A program made the position numbers and the translations under genes. A DNA stretch of 7,814 bases from Thermoplasmata archaeon (GTDB taxonomy: Archaea > Thermoplasmatota > Thermoplasmata > Thermoplasmatales > Thermoplasmataceae): positions 1 to 7,814 of the forward strand of contig JAJZKS010000075.1 of assembly GCA_021850835.1 (NCBI GenBank), given 5' to 3'. The notes under the pieces are model-generated. The model was given only the letters and a program-made list of their open reading frames with translations, had not been told where the DNA came from and searched no databases. Below are positions 1 through 6,746 of this stretch, one piece after another. Position 1 is the stretch's first letter, and each line of letters starts with the position of its first letter.

Positions 1-369
1 AAAGGAACTACCTTCAATTCCATAGACATAGTCCCAATTTCGGCAGAATATATTGAATCACTTTACAGAAAACACACCAATTATTCAGAATTACTTGGCG
101 AAGGGATTGAGATCTTCAACTACACAGGTAACAACGAACACATGGGTGCTGAAACTTTCAGGAAGTTCTCCAATGTTATAGGGCGCTCTTTGAGTGAACA
201 GGCACTAGAGGAACCAATGGTTCAGCTTTCTGATGCCCTTGAATACATATATTTTGACAGGATAGTTTCCAAGGAAGAAGAATTTGGGCCCTTCGATGTC
301 TATGATGTTTCGGTACCGGACTACAGCATGAATTTTGTTGGCGGAAATGGTGGAATAATCCTTCACAAC
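1..369 (+). other. Intein (C-terminal 123 residues) inserted in the AtpA P-loop
   Basis: In-frame insertion that self-excises from the AtpA precursor. The end shows intein block F ([16 protein letters not shown]) followed by block G (GGIILHN), with penultimate His and terminal Asn at 364-369. The next residue is Thr (370), the +1 nucleophile and also the P-loop Thr. This is the GK/T site used by Thermoplasma and Pyrococcus VMA inteins; the yeast VMA1 intein sits further on, before CGERGN. No LAGLIDADG dodecapeptide is visible in the 123 residues, so it may be a mini-intein or carry a decayed endonuclease. Blocks A and B are outside the window, so this cannot be settled. The residue before the block F Asn-Phe, usually His, is Met here. 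Splicing must occur to make a working nucleotide site. Confidence 0.93.
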
Positions 370-1419
370 ACTGTTGTGCAGCACCAGTTGTCAAAATGGG
401 CAGATAGTGATATTGTCGTTTATGTGGGATGCGGCGAAAGAGGGAATGAAATGACAGAGATCCTGACTTCTTTCCCTGAACTCACCGACCCTAAATCCGG
501 AAAACCTCTCATGGAGAGGACTGTGCTTATTGCAAACACCTCAAACATGCCTGTGGCAGCCAGGGAAGCCAGCATTTACACTGGAATCACGATTGCAGAA
601 TATTACAGGGATATGGGATACAACGTTGCACTAATGGCTGACAGCACATCAAGATGGGCCGAGGCCCTGAGGGAAATTTCAGGAAGGCTTGAGGAGATGC
701 CAGGCGAAGAAGGTTATCCTGCCTACCTGGGCCGAAGGCTTTCTGAATTCTATGAAAGGTCCGGAAATGCCATCGTGGTATCAGACAACCAGAGAAACGG
801 GTCAATCACAATAGTAGGTGCAGTGTCGCCACCAGGAGGAGATACCTCTGAGCCGGTATCACAAAACACCCTGAGGGTTACGAGGGTATTCTGGGCACTT
901 GATTCCTCACTGGCGTCAAGGAGGCACTTCCCGTCAATCAACTGGCTCAACAGCTACTCCCTTTACCAGGACGATCTCAGGAAATGGTTCGAGGAAAACG
1001 TGACCAAGGACTGGGGAGAACTCTACGACGAAGCCATGGGAATACTCCAGAAGGAAGCGGAGCTCCAGGAGGTTGTCCAGCTTGTTGGTTATGATGCACT
1101 GCCAGAGAGGGAGAAGAACACCCTGGACATTGCAAGGATGATCAGGGAGGATTTCCTTCAGCAGAGTGCATTTGATGAAGTGGACCAGTACTGCTCCATA
1201 GGCAAGCAGTACAGGATGCTCAATGCCATCCTTATACTTGGAAGGGAACAGTCAGGCGCACTGGACAAGGGGATGCAGATGGCGCAGATTCAGGGCATAG
1301 GCGCAAGATCAAGGATATCCAGGATGAAGGAAGTCAAGGAAGAAGAATTCCAGGCTTACTACGATTCTGTAATGTCGGAAATGAAGGACCAGATCGGGAA
1401 GATTCTGGAGGTGCAGTAA
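1..1419 (+). CDS. atpA: A-type ATP synthase catalytic subunit A, intein-containing, 5' partial
   Basis: Catalytic A subunit of the archaeal A1Ao ATP synthase, which binds and makes or hydrolyses ATP in the A3B3 headpiece. The frame is open from base 1, so the first ATG (142) is internal and not a start. Residues from 1-369 belong to an intein. The C-extein begins with Thr at 370 and continues with [20 protein letters not shown], i.e. directly after a P-loop GPFGSGK that must lie upstream. Further hallmarks are GERGNEM (catalytic Glu), the Walker B stretch [20 protein letters not shown], the loop [20 protein letters not shown], and [20 protein letters not shown]. The visible C-extein is 349 residues, consistent with the C-terminal three fifths of a normal A subunit. 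Stop TAA abuts the atpB ATG with no spacer. The N-extein and the N-terminal part of the intein are outside the window. Confidence 0.97.
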   Translation, partial: KGTTFNSIDIVPISAEYIESLYRKHTNYSELLGEGIEIFNYTGNNEHMGAETFRKFSNVIGRSLSEQALEEPMVQLSDALEYIYFDRIVSKEEEFGPFDVYDVSVPDYSMNFVGGNGGIILHNTVVQHQLSKWADSDIVVYVGCGERGNEMTEILTSFPELTDPKSGKPLMERTVLIANTSNMPVAAREASIYTGITIAEYYRDMGYNVALMADSTSRWAEALREISGRLEEMPGEEGYPAYLGRRLSEFYERSGNAIVVSDNQRNGSITIVGAVSPPGGDTSEPVSQNTLRVTRVFWALDSSLASRRHFPSINWLNSYSLYQDDLRKWFEENVTKDWGELYDEAMGILQKEAELQEVVQLVGYDALPEREKNTLDIARMIREDFLQQSAFDEVDQYCSIGKQYRMLNAILILGREQSGALDKGMQMAQIQGIGARSRISRMKEVKEEEFQAYYDSVMSEMKDQIGKILEVQ

Positions 1420-2805
1420 ATGCCGCAGGTAAGTTACAAAACAGTTTCACAGATTTCTGGGCCGCTTGTGTTCGTGGAGAAGATAGACAATGCCGCATAC
1501 AACGAGCTTGTTGAGATTACGCTCGATAACGGGGAAAAGAGGACAGGCCAGGTGCTTGATACAGGCAGGGGGCTGGCAGTAGTCCAGGTGTTCGGCCAGA
1601 CCTCAGGCATGGATGTTAAGGGCACAAAGGTAAAGTTCCTTGGAAACACAGCCAGGGTATCTGTATCAGATGACATGCTGGGTCGCATATTCAATGGTCT
1701 TGGCGAGCCTATTGACAACCTTTCGCCCATAGCGAGCAAGGAGAGGGTCGAGATTGTGGGGAATGCTATCAACCCATATTCCAGGGAAGAGCCATCTGAA
1801 TTCATTGAGACCGGCATATCCACAATAGACGGAATGAACACGCTGGTGAGGGGGCAGAAGCTTCCCATATTCTCAGGCTCTGGGCTCGCGCACAACAGGC
1901 TTGCTGCACAGATTGCAAGGCAGGCGAAGGTTCTTGGCAGCGATGAGAACTTTGCTGTGATATTCGGCGCAATGGGTATCACCAGTGAAGAAGCAAACTA
2001 CTTCGTGAATGAATTCACCAAGACCGGTGCAATCTCAAGGTCAGTCCTGTTCCTTAACCTTTCATCCGATCCGAGCATGGAGAGGATCATCCTTCCAAAG
2101 GTCGCACTCACAACAGCTGAATACCTTGCATACGAGAAGGAAATGCACATTCTGGTTATCCTTTCCGACATGACAAACTACTGCGAAGCCCTGAGGGAAA
2201 TATCATCAGCAAGGGAGGAAGTTCCCGGAAGAAGGGGTTTCCCGGGATACATGTACACTGATCTTTCAACCATATATGAGAGGGCAGGAAAGATCAGGGG
2301 CAAGAACGGCTCCATCACCCAGATACCAATCCTAACCATGCCAGGTGACGATATCACTAACCCGATACCTGACCTTACAGGATACATTACAGAGGGCCAG
2401 ATCGTGCTGAGCAGGGACCTGCAGAGGAAGGGAATTTACCCGCCCGTGGATGTTCTGCCCTCACTGTCAAGGCTAATGAACCAGGGAATCGGGAAGGGCA
2501 GGACAAGAGAAGACCACAGGGGAGTGGCGGACCAACTGTACGCAGCCTATGCAAACGGAAAGGATCTCAGGTCCCTCAGTGCAATAGTGGGAGAAGAGGC
2601 ACTTGGCGCAAACGACAGGATGTACCTCAAGTTCGCTGATGAGTTTGAGAAGAGGTACGTGAACCAGGGCATATACGAGGACAGGTCTATTGAGGACACC
2701 CTTGGCATCAGCTACGATCTCATGTCCATGCTTCCGGAAGGGGACATGAAGAGGCTCAAGACAGACTTCATCAAGAAATACGGAAAGTGGAACAAGGAGG
2801 AATAA
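1420..2805 (+). CDS. atpB: A-type ATP synthase subunit B
   Basis: Non-catalytic nucleotide-binding B subunit that alternates with A in the A3B3 head. The 461-residue length is normal for the family. The N-terminal beta-barrel begins with [16 protein letters not shown]. The family signature [20 protein letters not shown] is at residues 148-167. [20 protein letters not shown] follows in the middle, and [20 protein letters not shown] carries the conserved arginine at residue 351 that reaches the catalytic site at the A/B interface. The B subunit lacks a real P-loop, as expected. Start ATG 1420 follows the atpA stop directly, with a Shine-Dalgarno GGAGGTG at 1407-1413. The stop overlaps the atpD start by one base (TAATG). 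The signature has Ala157 where most B subunits have Pro (SGLPHN), a minor variation. Confidence 0.98.
   Translation: MPQVSYKTVSQISGPLVFVEKIDNAAYNELVEITLDNGEKRTGQVLDTGRGLAVVQVFGQTSGMDVKGTKVKFLGNTARVSVSDDMLGRIFNGLGEPIDNLSPIASKERVEIVGNAINPYSREEPSEFIETGISTIDGMNTLVRGQKLPIFSGSGLAHNRLAAQIARQAKVLGSDENFAVIFGAMGITSEEANYFVNEFTKTGAISRSVLFLNLSSDPSMERIILPKVALTTAEYLAYEKEMHILVILSDMTNYCEALREISSAREEVPGRRGFPGYMYTDLSTIYERAGKIRGKNGSITQIPILTMPGDDITNPIPDLTGYITEGQIVLSRDLQRKGIYPPVDVLPSLSRLMNQGIGKGRTREDHRGVADQLYAAYANGKDLRSLSAIVGEEALGANDRMYLKFADEFEKRYVNQGIYEDRSIEDTLGISYDLMSMLPEGDMKRLKTDFIKKYGKWNKEE
2794..2800 (+). promoter_or_regulatory. Shine-Dalgarno AAGGAGG fixing the atpD start
   Basis: AAGGAGG lies 4 bases before ATG 2805 and so supports that start over the in-frame upstream ATG at 2787, which would add six residues coded by the SD and the atpB tail. 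It sits inside the last codons of atpB, as expected for coupled translation. Confidence 0.75.
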
Positions 2806-3449
2806 TGGCACAGACTGAGCTGAAACCCACAAGGATTGAACTCATTCGAACCAGGAGAAGGATTAAACTGGCCAAGCGAGGATTAGATCTCCTGAAGATG
2901 AAGAGGTCATCCCTTGTTATGGAGTTCTTCAACATCAGCCGAAGTGTAAAGGGCCTCAGGGAGAATCTGAGATCTGACATAGGGGACGCACTGGATACCC
3001 TGAAGGCAGCGGAAATCATATCGGGTACCATGAACCTGGAAAGGATCGCGTACATGTCAGCTGATTCAACAGTAGGGGTGAACCTGAAGAATGTCATGGG
3101 AGTCAGGATCCCTGAACTCAGCAGGAATTACAACCAGACTATCCTTTCAAACCAGTACAGGGCCATATCTGTTCCCACGGCAGTCAATGACGCAATAAAG
3201 AAATTCGAGAATATTTACACTCAGATTGTGGAGATTGCAGAGAAAGAAAACTCAATGAGGAAGCTTCTCCACGAAATCGACAAGACAAAGAGGCGTTCAA
3301 ACGCCATAGAGAACATACTGATCCCCCAGCTAACATATTCAGCGAAGATCATAAGGATGAGGCTGGATGAGATCGAGAGGGACATGTTCACTACACTGAA
3401 AATGGTAAAGAGAAAGATTAACAGGAAATCTCAGGAGGCAGTTGCCTGA
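2805..3449 (+). CDS. atpD: A-type ATP synthase subunit D (central stalk)
   Basis: Subunit D forms the coiled-coil rotor shaft that turns inside the A3B3 head. The protein is 214 residues from ATG 2805. An alternative ATG at 2787 would give 220, but the Shine-Dalgarno position and the family N-terminus favour 2805. The N-terminal helix has the family pattern PTRIELIRTRRRIKLAKRGL then DLLKMKRSSLVMEF. The C-terminal helix has RRSNAIENILIPQLTYSAK followed by RMRLDEIERDMFTTLKMVKR, both diagnostic of D. The middle (roughly residues 60-130) is the less conserved globular tip. It overlaps atpB by one base (TAATG) and the next small ORF by one base (TGATG), so it belongs to the same translationally coupled operon. 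Confidence 0.96.
   Translation: MAQTELKPTRIELIRTRRRIKLAKRGLDLLKMKRSSLVMEFFNISRSVKGLRENLRSDIGDALDTLKAAEIISGTMNLERIAYMSADSTVGVNLKNVMGVRIPELSRNYNQTILSNQYRAISVPTAVNDAIKKFENIYTQIVEIAEKENSMRKLLHEIDKTKRRSNAIENILIPQLTYSAKIIRMRLDEIERDMFTTLKMVKRKINRKSQEAVA
3433..3438 (+). promoter_or_regulatory. Shine-Dalgarno AGGAGG for the 57-residue ORF
   Basis: AGGAGG within the last atpD codons ends 10 bases before ATG 3449. Together with the overlapping stop/start TGATG it argues that the short downstream ORF is translated. Confidence 0.6.
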
Positions 3450-3622
3450 TGAAGTACTGGAAGCAGCAGCTGAAATTGGACAGGAATAGGGTATTCACGA
3501 GGGAAGAGCTCATGAGAAACAGGAATCTGAGGAGGTTCAAGAGACTGAGGACATTCTTCCTCCTGTTCAATCCCATGGTGTCCGTGCTGCTGCTTTCAAT
3601 GCTCTTTACAGGGGTGATCTGA
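3449..3622 (+). CDS. Small basic single-pass membrane protein in the ATPase operon, unknown function
   Basis: A 57-residue ORF fills the gap between atpD and atpH exactly. Its ATG overlaps the atpD stop (TGATG), and its TGA ends one base before the atpH ATG. Residues 1-35 are strongly basic (about 9 Arg and 4 Lys against 3 acidic residues), beginning MKYWKQQLKLDRNRVFTREE. Residues 36-57 are a hydrophobic segment (FFLLFNPMVSVLLLSMLF) reaching the C-terminus. The positive-inside rule puts the basic part in the cytoplasm, which makes it a tail-anchored or single-pass protein. It matches none of the standard A1Ao subunits I know: it is too short for the K proteolipid and lacks that subunit's helix pair and acidic residue. 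A role as an accessory subunit or assembly factor is inferred only from position and coupling. The alternative, a chance ORF, is unlikely given the SD, the overlaps and the absence of other coding in the gap. Confidence 0.75.
   Translation: MKYWKQQLKLDRNRVFTREELMRNRNLRRFKRLRTFFLLFNPMVSVLLLSMLFTGVI
3611..3618 (+). promoter_or_regulatory. Shine-Dalgarno GGGGTGAT for atpH
   Basis: GGGGTGATC closely matches the complement of the archaeal 16S rRNA 3' end (GGAGGTGATC) and lies 5 bases before ATG 3624, inside the last codons of the 57-residue ORF. It fixes the atpH start. Confidence 0.6.
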
Positions 3623-3623
3623 A

Positions 3624-3947
3624 ATGGAAGATCTTGAAACACTCAAGGTAATCAAGGAAAAGGAAAACTCAATCAACGATGAAATTGCCCTTCTCAAGAA
3701 CGAGAAGGATAAACAGCTCCAGGAAATGGAAGCCCGGTTTGCATTGAAAGTGAAGGAAAACGAGGAGAGCCTTAGGCTCCAGGCCACGAAAGAGGTCGTC
3801 GATGTCACAAGTAAGGCAAAGTCCAGGGCAGAGAGCATTGTTCTTGGAAGCAGGGAAAAAGCCGACAGGCTGAAAATGAGGCTTTCGGACAGGGAAATAG
3901 AGAAGACGGCTTCTGATTTGCTCAATTCTTATTTAGAGGGTATGTAA
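3624..3947 (+). CDS. atpH: A-type ATP synthase subunit H (peripheral stalk)
   Basis: A 107-residue, highly charged, almost entirely helical protein with heptad-like spacing (EDLETLKVIKEKENSINDEI and onward) and Ala/Lys/Glu richness through DVTSKAKSRAESIVLGSREK. This is the size and composition of archaeal subunit H, which pairs with E in a coiled coil to form the peripheral stalk joining the head to subunit I. The position directly before atpI supports the call, since H and I are adjacent in most archaeal A1Ao operons. The ATG follows a good SD at 3611-3618. The stop overlaps the atpI start (TAATG). Sequence alone could suit other coiled-coil proteins, so the call rests on context plus composition. 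Confidence 0.85.
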   Translation: MEDLETLKVIKEKENSINDEIALLKNEKDKQLQEMEARFALKVKENEESLRLQATKEVVDVTSKAKSRAESIVLGSREKADRLKMRLSDREIEKTASDLLNSYLEGM

Positions 3948-5968
3948 TGGTACTGATGCCGGAGAAGATGCTCAGGGTAAGGATCATCGGGTCCAACATG
4001 CGCAAGGACCACATTATCACTGCACTCCACGACGCAGGCGTTATACAGCTGGAGACTGTGGAACCAGATCTGACAAAGGCCATGGGCCAGGCAAAACCCG
4101 GCGAGCTGTACAGGAAAGTGAACAGGTACCTGCAGATATACAGGGGATATGAGAACCTCCTTCCGCACATTCCCGTGAAAAGCACAAAGGCATTCGGCAG
4201 CATGGGAGAGCTCCTCACTGAAGCTTCAAAAATCGACCTTGAGGAAGAGCTGAAGGTGCTGAAATCCAGGGAGTCGGATCTCCTCTCCGAGATAAAGGAG
4301 ATAAACAACAGGCTTGAGGCTGTGGCCTCACTCATGGGCCTAAGTTATGACCTTTCAATATTCAACGGTTCCACGATTTCCTCATACATCGCAAGGGGAT
4401 TCGAGGACGGTGAAGCGGTTTCAGCAATAAGGGAGAAGCTTCCCGACGCAACAGTTTTCAAGCTTCCCAACCAGTCAGTAGTTGTCACAATACCGGCAAA
4501 AAAGGATGCGGAACTTGCCAGGGTGGCTTCAGAGCTGAAATTCTCAATTTCACACATTCCTGAAATGTCCGGAAAGCCGGAGGAATACAGCAAAGTCATG
4601 AAGGACAGGCTTGCCCTCAAGACAAAGGACCTTGATGAAGTCCACAAGGATCTCAGGGATCTTTCTGAGGAGTACTATGAACCTATCGCCCAGATCAGGG
4701 AACAACTGGAGATCGAAAACAGGAAACTTGAGGTTTCAGACAAGCTCGCCTCCACTCAGGATTCATTCGCGCTTGAAGGATGGGTTCCCCAGAAGCATTA
4801 CCAGTCCATGGTCACCCTGGTCAACGGGGCCGCTGAAAACAGCGTAATAATAAAGACAGTGGAGTCTAAGGAGGATCCGCCTACTCTGCTTTCAAATCCG
4901 AAAAGGTTCAGGGTCTTTGAGTTCTTCATCAATTTCTATTCGCTTCCCAAGGAGTTCGAGTTTGACCCCACAATGATTTTTGGCTTCATCTTCCCATTCT
5001 TCTTCGGTCTCATGGTTGGAGACTGGGGTTACGGGCTTGTAATCTTGGCCGGAGCGACCTGGATGAAAAGAAAGCTCACAACTCCCGGAGCCAGGACCAT
5101 ACTCCCCAAGGGGCTCACCAATTTCGCTATGACAGTATTCGGAAGGAATGCGCTTCTTGTACTGGCCAGAACCCTTGTCCCCGGTGCTCTGGTTGCAATA
5201 GTTGTTGGACTGCTGTTCAACGGTTTCTTTGGCTTCCCGCTGCTTCCTGTAACTGTGTTTGAAGTGGCTCCAAAGTTTACCGCAAGCATTATGGGCTTCC
5301 CCCCTCAGCCGTCAATTGTGCTCTTCCATCTTACCCTGGTGATACCAAAACTCCTCCTGTTGACAGGATACATTGGGCTTGCTATGGTTACATTCGGCCT
5401 GGTTCTTGGCCTTGCAAACGAGGCAAGGAGGAAGCACTGGAAGGGAGTTGGCGGAAAGATCGGATGGCTCCTCATGGCCTGGGGAATCGCAATGTTCGGG
5501 CTTAACCTCATACAGCATTCCAGCAATTTCTCATTCAGCCTTGCAACAAACCCCGTTGCTCCAATTTCCCTCGGGGGATTCATAGTGGGCATAGTGGTAA
5601 TGGCAGTTTCTGAAGGCACGGGTGGGCTCATAGAGATACCTTCCATCATCAGCCATATACTCTCATACACGAGGATACTGGGTATACTGCTTGCAGCGGT
5701 GTATCTGTCATACGTGCTTGACCTCATTTTCCTCAAGGGAGTCTCAAAAAGCCCTGCATTTGCCGCTATAGGTATACTTGTGCTCATACTCGGCCAACTC
5801 TTCACCATAGGCATAGCAATCCTTGAACCAGGAATACAGGGAGCGAGGCTTATTTACGTGGAATTCTTCTCAAAATTCTACTACGGCAACGGCAAGATAT
5901 TCAGGCCGTTCAAGACCACAAGAAAATACACCGCCCCAAAATTCAGCCTGGAAACGGCCAAGAAATAA
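3947..5968 (+). CDS. atpI: A-type ATP synthase subunit I (membrane stator, a-like)
   Basis: Subunit I (the a subunit of V/A-ATPases) provides the ion half-channels next to the K ring and anchors the peripheral stalks. The protein is 673 residues, normal for the family. Residues 1 to about 330 are the cytoplasmic domain with long helical arms (about 90-125 and 215-265) and the conserved GWVP at 278-281. The membrane domain starts near 340 with FGFIFPFFFGLMVGDWGYGL (family motif GxMxGDxGYG around D359). About seven to eight helices follow. The channel arginine is R576 in SHILSYTRILGILLA. The C-terminus has the conserved IQGARLIYVEFFSKFYYG (630-647). Start ATG 3947 overlaps the atpH stop and follows AGAGGG at 3935-3940; ATG 3956 is a possible alternative. 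It is the last gene of the operon here, with no proteolipid gene after it. Confidence 0.97.
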   Translation: MVLMPEKMLRVRIIGSNMRKDHIITALHDAGVIQLETVEPDLTKAMGQAKPGELYRKVNRYLQIYRGYENLLPHIPVKSTKAFGSMGELLTEASKIDLEEELKVLKSRESDLLSEIKEINNRLEAVASLMGLSYDLSIFNGSTISSYIARGFEDGEAVSAIREKLPDATVFKLPNQSVVVTIPAKKDAELARVASELKFSISHIPEMSGKPEEYSKVMKDRLALKTKDLDEVHKDLRDLSEEYYEPIAQIREQLEIENRKLEVSDKLASTQDSFALEGWVPQKHYQSMVTLVNGAAENSVIIKTVESKEDPPTLLSNPKRFRVFEFFINFYSLPKEFEFDPTMIFGFIFPFFFGLMVGDWGYGLVILAGATWMKRKLTTPGARTILPKGLTNFAMTVFGRNALLVLARTLVPGALVAIVVGLLFNGFFGFPLLPVTVFEVAPKFTASIMGFPPQPSIVLFHLTLVIPKLLLLTGYIGLAMVTFGLVLGLANEARRKHWKGVGGKIGWLLMAWGIAMFGLNLIQHSSNFSFSLATNPVAPISLGGFIVGIVVMAVSEGTGGLIEIPSIISHILSYTRILGILLAAVYLSYVLDLIFLKGVSKSPAFAAIGILVLILGQLFTIGIAILEPGIQGARLIYVEFFSKFYYGNGKIFRPFKTTRKYTAPKFSLETAKK

Positions 5969-5970
5969 TA

Positions 5971-6234
5971 TTATCCGGGCGTACCCACACTCTTTTCTTT
6001 TCCCAGTTTTACATATTTTCTCAAAGCTATTACAGTCCACACAGCTTCTATGACCCCAAACGGCCAAGTTCCCGAAAGAAAACCGTACGCAGACGATCCA
6101 ATGCATGTGAGCCCGAAGAGTAGCGTGTAGATTCTTGACTTAGGCTCCAGCGAATAGAAAGCCATCATGACTGCCAGATCAATGGCACCAAGTATATTGA
6201 GGGTCGAAAGCGGTTCCATGGTTGAGAATTCCAA
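5971..6234 (-). CDS. Small three-helix membrane protein, unknown function
   Basis: An 87-residue ORF from a TTG start at 6234, or 82 residues from ATG 6219 (MEPLSTLNILGAIDL), which I prefer as start. Neither has a strong Shine-Dalgarno. Three hydrophobic segments are visible: LNILGAIDLAVMMAFYSL, IYTLLFGLTCIGSSAYGFL and WPFGVIEAVWTVIAL, followed by a basic cytoplasmic tail RKYVKLGKEK. The pattern of a short helix, a paired middle helix and a final helix starting WPF with a later Trp recalls the small CBU_0592-like membrane family. That is a resemblance from memory and is untested. It converges on atpI with only 2 bp between the stops and is divergent from the next gene. The hydrophobic pattern is specific and the frame does not mirror another gene, so it is likely real. 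Function unknown. Confidence 0.72.
   Translation of the reverse strand: MEFSTMEPLSTLNILGAIDLAVMMAFYSLEPKSRIYTLLFGLTCIGSSAYGFLSGTWPFGVIEAVWTVIALRKYVKLGKEKSVGTPG
5991..6004 (+). terminator. T-rich tract after atpI, possible archaeal terminator
   Basis: TCTTTTCTTTTCCC lies 22 bases after the atpI stop, with a further T-rich stretch (GTTTTACATATTTT) by 6020. Archaeal RNA polymerase can stop at such pyrimidine runs without a hairpin. The tract lies within the 3' part of the convergent small gene, so the signal is inferred and unproven. Confidence 0.35.
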
Positions 6235-6246
6235 AGTAATTTAAGA
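6235..6246. promoter_or_regulatory. AT-rich element between divergent genes, possible shared TATA region
   Basis: AGTAATTTAAGA is the only AT-rich box in the 37-52 bp between the two divergent starts. Read either way it gives TATA-like TAATTTAAG or CTTAAATTA, about 20 bases from the start codons on each side. That would fit short-leader or leaderless archaeal transcripts. No clear BRE was identified. Confidence 0.3.
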
Positions 6247-6271
6247 ATGCAGGGATTGCAAATGGATCCCA

Positions 6272-6724
6272 TTGGAAAATGAAAAGCTGGCAAGCCTTGC
6301 CACTAAAATAGCTGCAGGAATCACTCCAAGAAAGTTTCCGGATGATTTTGCAGAGCTAGATCCCCAGGGTGAGATAACTAGAATCCCGAAGGGAAAGGAG
6401 GTGAGCATGTACAGGGAACTTGAGGGAGTCTTTGTAATGATCGACGGAGACAGGCTTTTCTTCAATCAGCCACCATTTGCCAAGTTCATATTCTATTGTG
6501 CAAAGGCCGGTGTCACAGAGGTTGCTGTCCCCGATGCCAAGGTTGCAAAGAAGGCCGTGAAGGCGCTGGAACAGGAGATCGGCAATGTCACATACAGGAT
6601 CGAAAACGAACTGGAAAACCTGAACCTCGGGGAAGACGAGAAAAGGGCGACAATCCAGGCTGTTCTTGACAAACTGGGGTTGGGCTATTACTCAGACATT
6701 GTATCCAGGGAAGAATTGTGGTAG
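6272..6724 (+). CDS. Conserved-looking hypothetical protein, about 150 aa, start uncertain
   Basis: I do not recognise the family. The protein is soluble with no signal or membrane segment. It looks alpha/beta, with a beta-rich middle (GVFVMIDGDRLFFNQPPFAK), a helix-strand unit (FIFYCAKAGVTEVAVPDAKV) and a charged helical C-terminal third ending in EELW. The only start in frame ahead of the conserved-looking part is TTG 6272. An ATG at 6262 lies one frame away and closes after six codons. Removing one C from the CCC at 6268-6270 would join them as MDPLENEKLASLATK, a natural-looking N-terminus. The true gene may therefore start at 6262 with a one-base error or mutation in the window. An internal ATG at 6407 would lose about 45 residues. 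It is divergent from the small membrane gene and convergent with the UbiD remnant 21 bp downstream. Confidence 0.75.
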   Translation: MENEKLASLATKIAAGITPRKFPDDFAELDPQGEITRIPKGKEVSMYRELEGVFVMIDGDRLFFNQPPFAKFIFYCAKAGVTEVAVPDAKVAKKAVKALEQEIGNVTYRIENELENLNLGEDEKRATIQAVLDKLGLGYYSDIVSREELW

Positions 6725-6738
6725 GCCCAATAAGAGCC

Positions 6739-6746
6739 TTTTTCTT
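6739..6746 (+). terminator. T-run after the hypothetical gene
   Basis: TTTTTCTT begins 15 bases past the TAG at 6722-6724 and just before the stop of the convergent decarboxylase remnant. It is a plausible factor-independent archaeal stop signal for the + strand gene. No stable hairpin was evident. Confidence 0.4.

Noticed and set aside
142..144. ATG 142 as the start of AtpA
   Set aside because: The frame is open upstream to base 1 and this region is intein, so the ATG is an internal Met codon.
1434..1982. 182-codon open frame on the - strand inside atpB
   Set aside because: It lies fully antisense to a strongly conserved gene, resembles no family and has no ribosome site. It is an open frame created by the codon bias of atpB.
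664..2210. Near-repeat GCCCTGAGGGAAATxTCA at about 664 in atpA and about 2188 in atpB
   Set aside because: It encodes the shared ALREIS motif of the homologous A and B subunits. This is paralogy and not a mobile or regulatory repeat.
5305..5814. 169-codon open frame on the - strand inside atpI
   Set aside because: It is antisense to the conserved membrane domain, its hydrophobic codons mirror the sense strand, and no start signal is seen.
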